From: Yoonia vestfoldensis
Lineage (GTDB): Bacteria > Pseudomonadota > Alphaproteobacteria > Rhodobacterales > Rhodobacteraceae
Reading direction: 5' to 3'
DNA length: 64,000 nt
Assembly: GCF_002158905.1 (NCBI RefSeq)
Contig: NZ_CP021431.1
Location: forward strand, 2,791,001-2,855,000
The position numbers were made by a program, and so were the translations under genes. Each line of letters begins with the position of its first letter. Positions within the stretch are counted from its first letter, which is position 1. This document shows, piece after piece, positions 9,015 to 20,397 of this stretch. Under the pieces are notes generated by a model, which made no database searches, was not told the DNA's origin, and saw only the letters and a program-made list of their open reading frames with translations.

Positions 9015-9932
9015 TTACGTCGCGACAGGCGCAGGCACTTGGGTCAGCGGCATTGCTGTCTGGCGCACCACATCGCCCAGCTGGCGGAATTGCGCGGCCA
9101 TCGGATTGGTCTTACGCCAGATCATACCCACCCGGCGCGCCGGTTGCGGGTCTGCAAAGCGGCTGATGCTGACACGGGCAGAGCGGGTTTCCACCGCCAC
9201 CGCCATCTGCGGGATCAGCGTCACACCGATCCCCGCCCCCACCATCTGCACCAGCGTTGACAGCGAACTGCCGTCCAACCCGTCGCGGGCCATCGCCGAT
9301 TGCAGATTGCAAAACGACAGCGCCTGATCGCGGAAGCAATGGCCCTCTTCCAGCAGCAACAGCCGCAGGTGGCGCAGATCGGACGGCTGCGGCACTGGCG
9401 CTGCACCGTCCTTTTCGGACCTGACCAACAGCAGGTTTTCATCGAAGAGGGCCAGTTCTTCCAGCCCCGGCTCGACCACCGGAAGTGCGACAATCGCCGT
9501 ATCAATCTGCCCGTCATGCAATTCCTCGATCAGCCGCTGGGTCACGGTTTCGCGCACATGCACGTCCAGATCAGGAAAGCTCTGGCCCAGCGCGCCAATC
9601 AATCCGGGCAAAAGATAAGGCGCGATGGTCGGGATCACCCCGATCCGCAACCGCCCCGCCAGCCCCGATTGCGCAGCCCGCGCCATATCGCCCAATTCAT
9701 CGACCGCTTGCAGGATATCGCGCACCCGCTGCGCCCAATCTGCGCCAAAGGCGGTCAGCCGCACCTGCCGCGCGCCGCGTTCGAACAAGGCAGTGCCAAG
9801 CGTGCTTTCCAGCTCTTTGATCTGCACCGACAGGGCGGGCTGTGAAATGGCGCAGGCATCCGCCGCACGCCCGAAATGACCGTGGCGGGCCAAAGCCTCG
9901 AAATAGCGCAGTTGTTTGAGCGTGATATTCAT
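9015..9932 (-). CDS. oxyR: Hydrogen peroxide-responsive LysR-type regulator OxyR
   Basis: A 305-residue LysR-family protein. The N-terminal helix-turn-helix (about 1-60) includes RAADACAISQPALSVQIKEL. The effector domain carries GHCFRDQALSFC, in which Cys199 and Cys208 fall at the same numbers as the peroxide-sensing disulfide of E. coli OxyR. This residue match and the divergent katG gene make the OxyR assignment strong. It should sense H2O2 and activate katG across the shared intergenic region. Length is normal. Confidence 0.95.
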   Translation of the reverse strand: MNITLKQLRYFEALARHGHFGRAADACAISQPALSVQIKELESTLGTALFERGARQVRLTAFGADWAQRVRDILQAVDELGDMARAAQSGLAGRLRIGVIPTIAPYLLPGLIGALGQSFPDLDVHVRETVTQRLIEELHDGQIDTAIVALPVVEPGLEELALFDENLLLVRSEKDGAAPVPQPSDLRHLRLLLLEEGHCFRDQALSFCNLQSAMARDGLDGSSLSTLVQMVGAGIGVTLIPQMAVAVETRSARVSISRFADPQPARRVGMIWRKTNPMAAQFRQLGDVVRQTAMPLTQVPAPVAT

Positions 9933-12272
<2,340 letters not shown>

Positions 12273-12280
12273 GCAAGACA

Positions 12281-12315
12281 GGGCGCAGCGGGTTTTCCGG
12301 CTGCGCCCCTTTTTC
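12281..12315 (+). terminator. Intrinsic terminator after katG
   Basis: A perfect nine-base stem GGGCGCAGC (12281-12289) / GCTGCGCCC (12300-12308) with a ten-base loop is followed by C and TTTTT. It lies nine bases after the katG stop and is the clearest Rho-independent terminator in the window. Confidence 0.9.
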
Positions 12316-12344
12316 GCGGCCATTGCACGGCAAGGGGGCCGCTG

Positions 12345-13385
12345 ATGAAAACCTCAACCCTGATCATTGGTGGTGGCCTGACCGGCCTTTCCCTTGCTTA
12401 CCGCTTGCAGATGGCGGGGCAGGATTTTCTGCTGGTCGAAGCGCGCGACCGGTTTGGCGGGCGGATCGCATCGCTGTATGTGGATGGCGAAGGCTTTGAT
12501 CTCGGCCCGTCCTGGGTCTGGCCGGGGCAGGCGCGGATCGCGGCCCTTTGCGACCATCTGGGCCTGGCTTTATTTGCCCAACATGCCCAAGGTGTGCAGC
12601 TTTACGAACATCCCGACGGACAAATCATCCGCGACCAAGGCTTCATGTCGATGGCCGGATCGCTGCGGATCACGGGCGGCACCGGCGCACTGGTGGCGGC
12701 GCTTGTTGCGCGGCTGGACCCTGCGCGGCTGCTGATTGATGCGCCTGTGCAACAGGTATCCGACAGCGGCGCCAGTTTGCAGGACGGGCGCGCCATCAGC
12801 GCCGACCGGGTGGTGATCGCCATCCCGCCACGGCTGGCCGCTGGCTTGGCCTATACCCAAGCGCTGCCTGCGGATGCGCTGCGGGCATTGGCGGGCGTGC
12901 CGGTCTGGATGGGGGCGCATGCCAAATGCGTCGCGGTCTATGACACCCCGTTCTGGCGCGCTGCCGGTCTGTCCGGCGATGCGGCCAGCAGGCGCGGCCC
13001 TTTGGCGGAAATCCATGATGCCAGCCCCGCGCGGGGGCCGCTGGGGGCCTTGTTCGGCTTTGTCGGTGTGCCTGCGGATCTGCGCGCCCAGACCGATCTG
13101 CGCGCCCCGGTGATCGCGCAACTGGTCCATCTGTTCGGGCCGCAGGCCGCGTCGCCGCGCGCGCTGCAGATCATGGATTGGTCGCGCGAGGCCTTTACCG
13201 CCACCCCTGCCGATGCCAGCCCGCCGCCGGGGCATCCGGCCTATCTGCTGCCCGCTGCCTTGCGGCAGGTCGCGGATCACCGGATCATCTTTGCCTGCGC
13301 GGAACTGACCACCGACAATGGCGGCCTGATCGAAGGTGCGCTGGCCGCCGCCGAACGGGCGGCCCGTCTTATTCTGCCGGGCTGA
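12345..13385 (+). CDS. FAD-dependent amine oxidase-like oxidoreductase
   Basis: A 346-residue flavoprotein. The N-terminal Rossmann motif GGGLTGLSLAYRL, followed by the acidic end of strand 2 (VEARDRFGGR), is the dinucleotide-binding signature of the amine oxidase/MAO-like family (GMC-unrelated). The C-terminal part has the FAD-contacting ELTTDNGGLIEGAL segment. It is shorter than typical monoamine oxidases (about 450 residues), so the substrate cannot be assigned. It stands alone after the katG terminator and meets the RND pump gene tail to tail with no spacer (TGATCA at 13383-13388). Confidence 0.8.
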   Translation: MKTSTLIIGGGLTGLSLAYRLQMAGQDFLLVEARDRFGGRIASLYVDGEGFDLGPSWVWPGQARIAALCDHLGLALFAQHAQGVQLYEHPDGQIIRDQGFMSMAGSLRITGGTGALVAALVARLDPARLLIDAPVQQVSDSGASLQDGRAISADRVVIAIPPRLAAGLAYTQALPADALRALAGVPVWMGAHAKCVAVYDTPFWRAAGLSGDAASRRGPLAEIHDASPARGPLGALFGFVGVPADLRAQTDLRAPVIAQLVHLFGPQAASPRALQIMDWSREAFTATPADASPPPGHPAYLLPAALRQVADHRIIFACAELTTDNGGLIEGALAAAERAARLILPG

Positions 13386-16300
13386 TCATTCCGCCGGGGC
13401 CAGTGCCGCGTTCGGCACATGCCGTTTCGCGCGCTTTTCACCCAGCATCAGCATCGCAGGCGTGACCAGCAAGGTCAGCACCGTGGCAAAGACCAGCCCG
13501 CCCGCGATGGCGCTGGACAATTCTGTCCACCATTGCGTCGATGGCGCGCCATAGACAATTTCACGCGTGAAAAAATTGATGTTCAGGCCGATCACCATGG
13601 GCATCAACCCCAGCGCCGTCGTCACCGAGGTCAGCACCACGGGCCGCAGACGTTGCGCCCCGGTGCGCAAAGCGGCCTCGAGCGAGGAAAGCCCCTGCGC
13701 GCGCAAGGCGTTGAACGTGTCGATCAGCACGATGTTGTTGTTCACCACGATCCCCGCCAGCGCGATCACGCCAATCCCGCCCATGACCACGCCAAAGGGG
13801 CGGCCCGTGATCATCAGCCCCAAAAGCACGCCCGCGACCGAAAAGACAATCGCCGACATCACGACAAAGGCCTGCCAGAAACTGTTGAATTGCGTCAGCA
13901 GGATCAGGAACATCAGCCCGATGGCCGACAGGAAAGCCCCGATCAGAAAGGTCATGGATTCGGCCTGATCCTCGGCCTCGCCACCGAATTTGATGGTCAC
14001 GCTATCGGGCAGATCAAGCGCGTCAAGCGCCGCTTGCAGCGCCAATGTCTGGTCATTCGCCAGCACGCCGGGGGCCACGTCGGCGGATATCGTCAGCACG
14101 CGCGCCTGATCAATGCGCGTGATCACACCGGACCGCGGGGCCGGATTGAACGACACGAAATTGGAAATCGGCACCAGACCGACAGAGGTCGGCACGCGCA
14201 AAGCCTCTAGTTCTTCGAGCGTGCGGCTATCGGCGGGAAAGCGCACGGCGATATCCACCTCGCCATCACCGTCATCGGGGCGATAGGTCGCGACATTGAT
14301 CCCGCGCGTCAGCAATTGCACCGCTTGGCCCAGCAAAGCGACATCCGCGCCACTGCGCGCAGCCTCGGAGCGGTCGACGCTGATCTGCCATTCAACGCCG
14401 GGGCTGGGGCGCGAATCGATCACATCGATGAACCCGCCCAGCCGGTCCATTTCCGCCAGAACCGCCGCAACCGCAGTGGTCTGGTCGGCGTCATTGGGGC
14501 TGAAAATCTCCAGGTTGACGGGTTTGCCGCCGCCGGGACCCGCAGCACTGGTCTGGACCTGCACCTCGATTCCGGGGATTTCGGCCATTTCGGCGCGGAT
14601 ATCCTCGGCAATCAATGCGACGGGGCGGCGCGTGTCCCAATCCGTCATTTCAAGCTGCAACGTCCCAATCACATCGCCGCCTTCGCGCGATTCGCCAGAG
14701 CGGGCATAGATGCTGGCCACCTCGCCATAGCGCGACAGCCGCGTTTCCACCGCGCGGACCAGCGCGTCTTGTTCGTAGACCGAGAAATTATCCTTGGCCA
14801 AAATCTCGACCTGGGCATAATCGGGTTCGACATCGGGAAAGAAGGTCAGCCCATTGCCGAAATGGCCATAAGCCACGAAAGACCCGACCAGCGCGATCAT
14901 CGCCAGCGACAGCGTCGTCCATGGCCGCAAGATCGACCATTCCAGCACCCGGATATAGCCGCCCATGAACCCGGTCATCTGGCGCGGATCACCCTTTTCG
15001 GCGGCATAGAGCTGCGCCTTGGCACGGGCGGTCTGGCCTTGGCGCTTGCCGATCATGCCGCCGACCACGGGGATGAAGATCAACGCCATGAAAAGCGATG
15101 CCGATAGCGTCACGATCACCGTGATGGGCAGGAATTTCATGAATTCGCCCACAACCCCCGACCAGAACAGCAGCGGAAAGAACACGCAAAGCGTGGTCGC
15201 GGTCGAGGCGATGATCGGCCAGGCCATGCGCTTGGCCGCGCGGGCATAGGCGGTTTTCGGACTGTCGCCTTCATGCAGATATCGATCCGCCAGTTCCACG
15301 GTGACGATGGCCCCGTCCACCAGCATGCCCACGACCAGGATCAATGAGAACAGCACGACGATATTCATCGTCAGCCCCATGAAATACAAGACCGCAACAC
15401 CCGTCAGAAAGGCGCCGGGAATGGCCAGCCCGACCAGCAGCGACGACCGCAGCCCCAGCGCATAGACGACAACGATCATCACCAGGATGATCGCCGCGAT
15501 CACATTCGCCTCGAGATCAGAAAGCATGGTCTTGACGGTCTCGCTTTCGTCCAGCGTATAGCTGATTTCGACGGTCTCGGGCCAGCTGGCCTGCACACGG
15601 TCGATGACGGCACGCACATCATCCACCGTATCGATGATATTGGCCCCGGCGCGTTTCTTGATTTCCAGCGCCAGCGCGGGCTGTCCGTCGATGCGGGCAA
15701 AGCCCACCGGATCCTCGAAAGTGCGGCGGATCGTGGCCACATCGGCAAAGGTCACCACCGTCTGGCCGCGCGTGATGATGGGCAGATCCATCACATCCTG
15801 CGCATTCTCGATCAGCCCCGGCACCTTGAGAACGATGCGCCCAGCCTCGCTTTCGATGGCACCGGCGGCGATCAGCTGGTTGTTGCGCGTGATCGAGCCG
15901 ATCAATTCGTCAAAGGACAGATTATAGGTCTCGAACACGGTGGGGTCGATCAACACCTCCAGCAATTCGTCGCGCTTGCCCGCCATATCCACCTCGAGCA
16001 CGCCGCCCAGCGCCTCGATCTCGTCTTGCAGATTGTCGGCGATGGCGTTCAGCGTGCGTTCGGGCACCGGGCCGGACAGGATCACCGTCAGGATCGGAAA
16101 CAGGGCGGTGTTAATCTCGGTCACGGTCAGCTGGACGCTGTCGGGCAGGTCGTTTTCGGCGCGGTCGGCGGCCTGGCGCACATCATCCAGCGCCTGCCCC
16201 GCGTCATAGCCCGGCTCGAATTCCAGCTGGACCGTTGCAAACCCTTCGCCAGCCTTGGCGGTCATCGTGCTGAGGCCCGTCAATGACGCGAATTCGGTTT

Positions 16301-16505
16301 CCATCGGGCGCACCAGCACGTCTTCGGAATCCTGCGGCGATATTCCGTCCATCGAGGTGGATACATAGACGACCGGGATCGTCACCTCGGGGTTGCTTTC
16401 CTTGGGGATGGCCAGATAGGCGAAAGCGCCCACCAGCAGCAGGAAGGCAAAGACCAGCGTGACGACCTTGCCACGCCCAAAGGCGGCGTCGATCAGCCCG
16501 TTCAT
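13386..16505 (-). CDS. RND-family efflux transporter permease (AcrB-like), first pump
   Basis: A 1039-residue inner-membrane proton-driven exporter. It begins with a first transmembrane helix (about residues 14-33), followed by a large periplasmic loop. The TM4 region GMLVDGAIVTVELADRYL contains the proton-relay Asp. A second large periplasmic loop and further TM helices follow, giving the standard 12-TM RND layout. It overlaps the upstream membrane-fusion gene by four bases (ATGA, 16502-16505), so the two form an operon. No outer-membrane TolC-type gene is adjacent. The substrate (drug, lipid or metabolite) is not visible. The single D-G in TM4, rather than D-D, fits the hydrophobe/lipid-type branch but does not prove it. 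Confidence 0.95.
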   Translation of the reverse strand: MNGLIDAAFGRGKVVTLVFAFLLLVGAFAYLAIPKESNPEVTIPVVYVSTSMDGISPQDSEDVLVRPMETEFASLTGLSTMTAKAGEGFATVQLEFEPGYDAGQALDDVRQAADRAENDLPDSVQLTVTEINTALFPILTVILSGPVPERTLNAIADNLQDEIEALGGVLEVDMAGKRDELLEVLIDPTVFETYNLSFDELIGSITRNNQLIAAGAIESEAGRIVLKVPGLIENAQDVMDLPIITRGQTVVTFADVATIRRTFEDPVGFARIDGQPALALEIKKRAGANIIDTVDDVRAVIDRVQASWPETVEISYTLDESETVKTMLSDLEANVIAAIILVMIVVVYALGLRSSLLVGLAIPGAFLTGVAVLYFMGLTMNIVVLFSLILVVGMLVDGAIVTVELADRYLHEGDSPKTAYARAAKRMAWPIIASTATTLCVFFPLLFWSGVVGEFMKFLPITVIVTLSASLFMALIFIPVVGGMIGKRQGQTARAKAQLYAAEKGDPRQMTGFMGGYIRVLEWSILRPWTTLSLAMIALVGSFVAYGHFGNGLTFFPDVEPDYAQVEILAKDNFSVYEQDALVRAVETRLSRYGEVASIYARSGESREGGDVIGTLQLEMTDWDTRRPVALIAEDIRAEMAEIPGIEVQVQTSAAGPGGGKPVNLEIFSPNDADQTTAVAAVLAEMDRLGGFIDVIDSRPSPGVEWQISVDRSEAARSGADVALLGQAVQLLTRGINVATYRPDDGDGEVDIAVRFPADSRTLEELEALRVPTSVGLVPISNFVSFNPAPRSGVITRIDQARVLTISADVAPGVLANDQTLALQAALDALDLPDSVTIKFGGEAEDQAESMTFLIGAFLSAIGLMFLILLTQFNSFWQAFVVMSAIVFSVAGVLLGLMITGRPFGVVMGGIGVIALAGIVVNNNIVLIDTFNALRAQGLSSLEAALRTGAQRLRPVVLTSVTTALGLMPMVIGLNINFFTREIVYGAPSTQWWTELSSAIAGGLVFATVLTLLVTPAMLMLGEKRAKRHVPNAALAPAE

Positions 16506-17647
16506 GGCTGCACCAGGGCTGTCTGGTCCTGGCTTGGCGCGCGTGGTTCGACCGGATCGCCCTGATTGACGAAGCCTTGGCCCACGGTGATGATCCGTGC
16601 CTGTTCAGGCAAGCCCGCGATCCAGATGCCATCGGTCTGCGCGCGCACGATCTGCACTGTCGAAAACACCACGCGGTTATCGGCATCGACGGTCTTGATC
16701 CCCAATTCGCCATTCGTCCCCAGCGACAGAACCGCAGGCGACAGAAAATGCCCCCGCGCCTGACCAGTCGGAATGGCCACCCGCGCGCTGAGCCCCGCCG
16801 GCATCACGCTGTCGGGGTTATCAACCACAACCTCGACCCGGAAGGTGCGGGTCTGCTGGTCGGCATTGGCCCCGATAAAGGCAATGGTGCCGGCCTTTTC
16901 TTCGCCGGTGATAAAAGAGACCTGCGCCTCCTGACCGGTTTGCAGCCGTGACAGCGCCTGTTGCGGCACCTGCACAACCACTGTCAGCGGGTCATTATCC
17001 AGCACCTCGGCAATGATCATGCCGTTTTCGACGGATTCGCCGATATCGACCGTCAGATCATTCAGCCGCCCGGCAAAAGGGGCGGTCACGATTGTATTGT
17101 CCAGCTGGTCCTGCGCCGATGTGACACCAGCCTCGGCGGCGGCACGGGCCGCGCGCGCCTGTGACACCCGGTCTTCGGTCGCGGCACCGCGATCCTGCAA
17201 GGCCAGCGCATTGTCATAATCGCGCTGCGCCTGTGCCAGCTGCGTCTGCGCCTGCACCAGCTGGGCCTCGGCGATGCCCGCGTCGATACGGGCGATTTCC
17301 TGCCCTGCTTGCAGCAGATCACCGCGCGACGCCGCAACGCTGGCGATTTCGCCGTCAGCTTTGGCGCGCAGGGTGACGGCACGGTCGGGGATGGACTGGC
17401 CTTCGGCGGTCAGCACCAACGGCACATCCTGCGCAACCGAATCGATCACCGCGACACTGACGGCACGGTCGGGCGTCTCCGCGACAGCCCCATCCCCGGC
17501 ACCGACCGAGGGGATGATCGCCCCGCTGCCCATCCAGCCGACCAGCACAATGGCCAATAGCCCTGCGATCCATTTCGACCGCGAAGCACCGGTGTCGGTG
17601 TCGAATTGCAATTGTCCCGTCTGATCGGGTGGGGTCGCGCCAGCCAT
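16502..17647 (-). CDS. RND efflux periplasmic adaptor (membrane fusion protein), first pump
   Basis: A 381-residue HlyD/AcrA-family adaptor counted from the ATG at 17647 (MAGATPPDQTG), which has an AAGGA ribosome binding site. An N-terminal transmembrane anchor (about 27-45) is followed by the biotinyl-lipoyl-like half (LRAKADGEIASVAASRGDLL), an alpha-helical hairpin rich in Ala/Gln (VQAQTQLAQAQRDYDNAL), the second lipoyl half (APFAGRLNDLTVDIGE) and a beta-barrel. It links the inner-membrane RND pump to an outer-membrane channel encoded elsewhere. The permease gene follows with a four-base overlap. Confidence 0.93.
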   Translation of the reverse strand: MAGATPPDQTGQLQFDTDTGASRSKWIAGLLAIVLVGWMGSGAIIPSVGAGDGAVAETPDRAVSVAVIDSVAQDVPLVLTAEGQSIPDRAVTLRAKADGEIASVAASRGDLLQAGQEIARIDAGIAEAQLVQAQTQLAQAQRDYDNALALQDRGAATEDRVSQARAARAAAEAGVTSAQDQLDNTIVTAPFAGRLNDLTVDIGESVENGMIIAEVLDNDPLTVVVQVPQQALSRLQTGQEAQVSFITGEEKAGTIAFIGANADQQTRTFRVEVVVDNPDSVMPAGLSARVAIPTGQARGHFLSPAVLSLGTNGELGIKTVDADNRVVFSTVQIVRAQTDGIWIAGLPEQARIITVGQGFVNQGDPVEPRAPSQDQTALVQP

Positions 17648-17855
17648 CGGTTGTCCTTCTTGGTCTGCTCCGCATATAGTAACCGCCAAGCCGTTTATAA
17701 GTAGTGTTCACGGCCCAGCGTTACCAGATGCCGCAAAGCTGATACGCCAATGACACAACAACAAGGTGATGACCCGCCGCTTGGGCAGGCGCGGCTGTCT
17801 GGACATTGGCCCGCGCGGCATGGCTAACTTGACCCGGCAATCAAAGGAGCAACGC

Positions 17856-18605
17856 TTGCCCGACATCGCCTCTGGACATGGGAACAGCGACGCGGCCATT
17901 TCCCCCCTTGGCATGGATGGCGTTCTGGTGCGGTTCTCGCGGATGCTGTCGCCGCAGGCCAATGGCGCGGCGCATGGCTTTTGCGATGCGGTGATCGCGG
18001 CCGATCTGCCCGGCGTGACCGAGGTGGCCCCCTCGCTGACCTCTGTGCGGGTCGGTTTCGATATCACCAAGACCAATCGCGACAGCCTGACCCGCGCCTT
18101 GCGCGCCCTGCTGGCGGGGCTGCGCGACGCCGATCCCGCGCCCCGCCGCCTGTGGCGCATTCCGGTGGCTTTTGGCCCTTCCCATGCCCCGCAGCTGGCC
18201 GAGGCGGCGGCCCTTGCCGGGCTGACCCCGGATCAGGCGGTGGCCGAGATCACGGCCCAGCGCCTGCGCGTTCTGGCCATCGGTTTTGCCCCCGGCCAGC
18301 CCTATCTGGGGATGATGCCGCCGCATTGGGACATCCCGCGCCAATCCGAGCTGACGCCAAAGGTGCCGCGCGGCGCGCTGGTGACAGCAGTGCGCCAGCT
18401 GATCATCTTTGCTGCCGATACGCCCACCGGCTGGCGACAGATCGGCCAAAGCGCCTTTGCGGTCTGGCGTCCCGACAGTGACAGGCCCTTCGCGCTGGAC
18501 CCCGGCGATGCGGTGCAATTTCACGCCGTGTCCGACGATACTTTGCGCGATCTGCAAGCCAATCCCAACAGCAACGGTGGCGCAACCTGCGAGGTTCTGC
18601 GCTAA
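17856..18605 (+). CDS. pxpB: 5-oxoprolinase subunit PxpB
   Basis: A 249-residue KipI/PxpB-family (allophanate hydrolase subunit 1-like) protein. Diagnostic segments are RFSRMLSPQANG near the N-terminus, GFAPGQPYLGMMPPHW and VPRGALVTAV, and the cyclophilin-like C-terminal part. With PxpC and PxpA it forms the ATP-dependent 5-oxoprolinase that converts 5-oxoproline (pyroglutamate) to glutamate. The TTG at 17856 is preferred because AAAGGAG lies six bases upstream; upstream in-frame codons lack such a site. pxpC starts in its stop codon (TAATG). The older description as a kinase inhibitor (KipI) comes from Bacillus. Confidence 0.93.
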   Translation: MPDIASGHGNSDAAISPLGMDGVLVRFSRMLSPQANGAAHGFCDAVIAADLPGVTEVAPSLTSVRVGFDITKTNRDSLTRALRALLAGLRDADPAPRRLWRIPVAFGPSHAPQLAEAAALAGLTPDQAVAEITAQRLRVLAIGFAPGQPYLGMMPPHWDIPRQSELTPKVPRGALVTAVRQLIIFAADTPTGWRQIGQSAFAVWRPDSDRPFALDPGDAVQFHAVSDDTLRDLQANPNSNGGATCEVLR

Positions 18606-19642
18606 TGCCGGTGCTGCGCGTCCATAGTGCGGGTCCGGGTGTCACCGTACAGGACCTTGGCCGCCCCGGCTGGACCGCCCAAGGCCTGTCGCGCGGCGGG
18701 GCGGCCGACCGCCTGGCCTTGCTGGAAGCGGCGGCATTGCTGGATCAGGATGCCGGATTGGCGGTTCTGGAAATGGCGGGCTTTGGCGGGGTGTTCAGCA
18801 CCGACAGGCCCATGCGCATCGCCCTGACCGGCGCGCAGATGCAGGCCAGCATTGACGGCGTGCCGGTGCCGCCCAATATCAGCCAGCTGTTGGCGGCGGG
18901 CGCGAAACTGACCATCGGCGGCGCGCGGGCGGGGGTTTACGGCTATCTGGCCTTTGCGGGCGGGATCGTGACCGCGCCTGTCATGGGCAGCCGTGCCACA
19001 CATCTGACCGCCGGTCTGGGCCGCGTGCTGGCAGCGGGTGACAGCCTGCCCTTGGGCGAAGACCCAGCGCCGGATACGCCGCCCCGGCGACTGGATATTG
19101 CCGACAGATGCCATGGCGGGATCATCCGCCTGATGCCCGGCCCGCAGACCGATCTGTTCGACAAGGCGACGCTGGCGCGGTTCCTGTCCACACCCTTTCG
19201 CCGCGATCCGCGCGGCAACCGGCAGGGCGTGCGGCTGGACCATGACGGCGCACCTTTCGGCGCGGCAAGCGGGCTAAGCATCACATCGGACCTGATCGTG
19301 CCGGGTGATGTGCAATTGACCGGCGAGGGTGTGCCTTATGTGCTGCTGGCGGAATGCCAGACCATCGGGGGATATCCGCGCATCGGCACGGTTATCCCCG
19401 CCGATCTGGCGCGCGTGGCACAGACAGCCCCCGGCACAATGTTGCAATTCACCCTGCTGGATATCGCGCAGGCCGATGCGACCGCGCAATCCGATGCGGA
19501 CCTGCTGCGCGGCCTGCGGCAGGCCTGCCGCCCCCTGATCCGCGATCCGCATGACATCGCAGATCTCTTGGGCTACCAACTGGTCAGCGGGGTGACCGCG
19601 GGCGACGATCTGGAACGGGACGGTGATGGCACTCAAGGTTGA
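18605..19642 (+). CDS. pxpC: 5-oxoprolinase subunit PxpC
   Basis: A 345-residue KipA/PxpC-family (allophanate hydrolase subunit 2-like) protein. The N-terminal VHSAGPGVTVQDLGRPGW is the family signature, and the C-terminal SDLIVPGDVQLTGEGVPYVL and ECQTIGGYPRIGTV segments are equally typical. It pairs with PxpB to phosphorylate and open the 5-oxoproline ring with ATP. Start and stop overlap the neighbouring pxp genes, so the three are co-translated. Confidence 0.94.
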   Translation: MPVLRVHSAGPGVTVQDLGRPGWTAQGLSRGGAADRLALLEAAALLDQDAGLAVLEMAGFGGVFSTDRPMRIALTGAQMQASIDGVPVPPNISQLLAAGAKLTIGGARAGVYGYLAFAGGIVTAPVMGSRATHLTAGLGRVLAAGDSLPLGEDPAPDTPPRRLDIADRCHGGIIRLMPGPQTDLFDKATLARFLSTPFRRDPRGNRQGVRLDHDGAPFGAASGLSITSDLIVPGDVQLTGEGVPYVLLAECQTIGGYPRIGTVIPADLARVAQTAPGTMLQFTLLDIAQADATAQSDADLLRGLRQACRPLIRDPHDIADLLGYQLVSGVTAGDDLERDGDGTQG

Positions 19643-20384
19643 TCTGAACGCCGATATGGGCGAAAGTTTTGGCCCCTGGACGATGGGCGATGACGCGGCT
19701 TTGCTGGATATCGTGACCTCGGCCAATGTGGCTTGCGGGTTTCACGCGGGCGATCCCGATGTGATGGACCGGACCATGCGGCAGGCCATCGCGCGTGGCG
19801 TCGGACTGGGCGCGCATCCGGGTTTTGCCGATCTCAAAGGCTTTGGGCGGCGCAACCTGCCGATCCCCGCAGAGGAGGTCGCCAATGCCGTTGCCTATCA
19901 ACTGGGTGCAGCACAGGCGATGGCGCGGCGTGCGGGCGGGCGGATCCGGCATCTCAAACTGCATGGGGCGCTGGCGAATATGGCCTCGGTCGATGCCGCC
20001 CTGGCGCGGACCTGTTATCAGGCAGCCCTCGACGTTGATCCCGATCTGGTGATCATGGTGCTGGCCGCGACCGCGCAGGAAAGTGCCGCGCGCGATCTGG
20101 GCTGTCATTGGGCGGGCGAGATTTTCGCCGACCGGGCCTATAACGCGGATGCCACGCTGGTCGATCGCCGCCTGCCCGGCGCCGTGCTGCATGATGCGGC
20201 AGCGGTTGGCCCGCGCATCCTTGCGATGTTGCAGGCGGGGGCGATCATTACGGAGAATGGCAAGCATCTGCCCTGCCGGATCGACACGATCTGCCTGCAT
20301 GGCGACACCCCGGGCGCTGTTGCCATCGCGCGCGGCTTGCGCGATCACCTGACACAGGCAGGGATCACGCTTGCCACCTTTTGA
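19626..20384 (+). CDS. pxpA: 5-oxoprolinase subunit PxpA (LamB/YcsF family)
   Basis: A 252-residue LamB/YcsF-family protein, the catalytic partner in the PxpABC 5-oxoprolinase. KVDLNADMGESFGPW at the N-terminus and ANVACGFHAGDP carry the conserved acidic and His residues. Later conserved pieces are GAHPGFAD, LKLHGALAN and DRAYNADATLVDR. A GTG directly before the chosen ATG is an alternative start. It overlaps pxpC by 17 bases and is followed after 13 bases by the cupin gene, so a single transcript pxpB-pxpC-pxpA-cupin is likely. Confidence 0.94.
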   Translation: MALKVDLNADMGESFGPWTMGDDAALLDIVTSANVACGFHAGDPDVMDRTMRQAIARGVGLGAHPGFADLKGFGRRNLPIPAEEVANAVAYQLGAAQAMARRAGGRIRHLKLHGALANMASVDAALARTCYQAALDVDPDLVIMVLAATAQESAARDLGCHWAGEIFADRAYNADATLVDRRLPGAVLHDAAAVGPRILAMLQAGAIITENGKHLPCRIDTICLHGDTPGAVAIARGLRDHLTQAGITLATF

Positions 20385-20397
20385 AACGGAGCCTGCC

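Noticed and set aside
7921..9327. A 468-codon plus-strand open frame over fadD and oxyR
   Set aside because: It is antisense to two recognised genes and crosses the boundary between them. No motif or ribosome binding site supports it.
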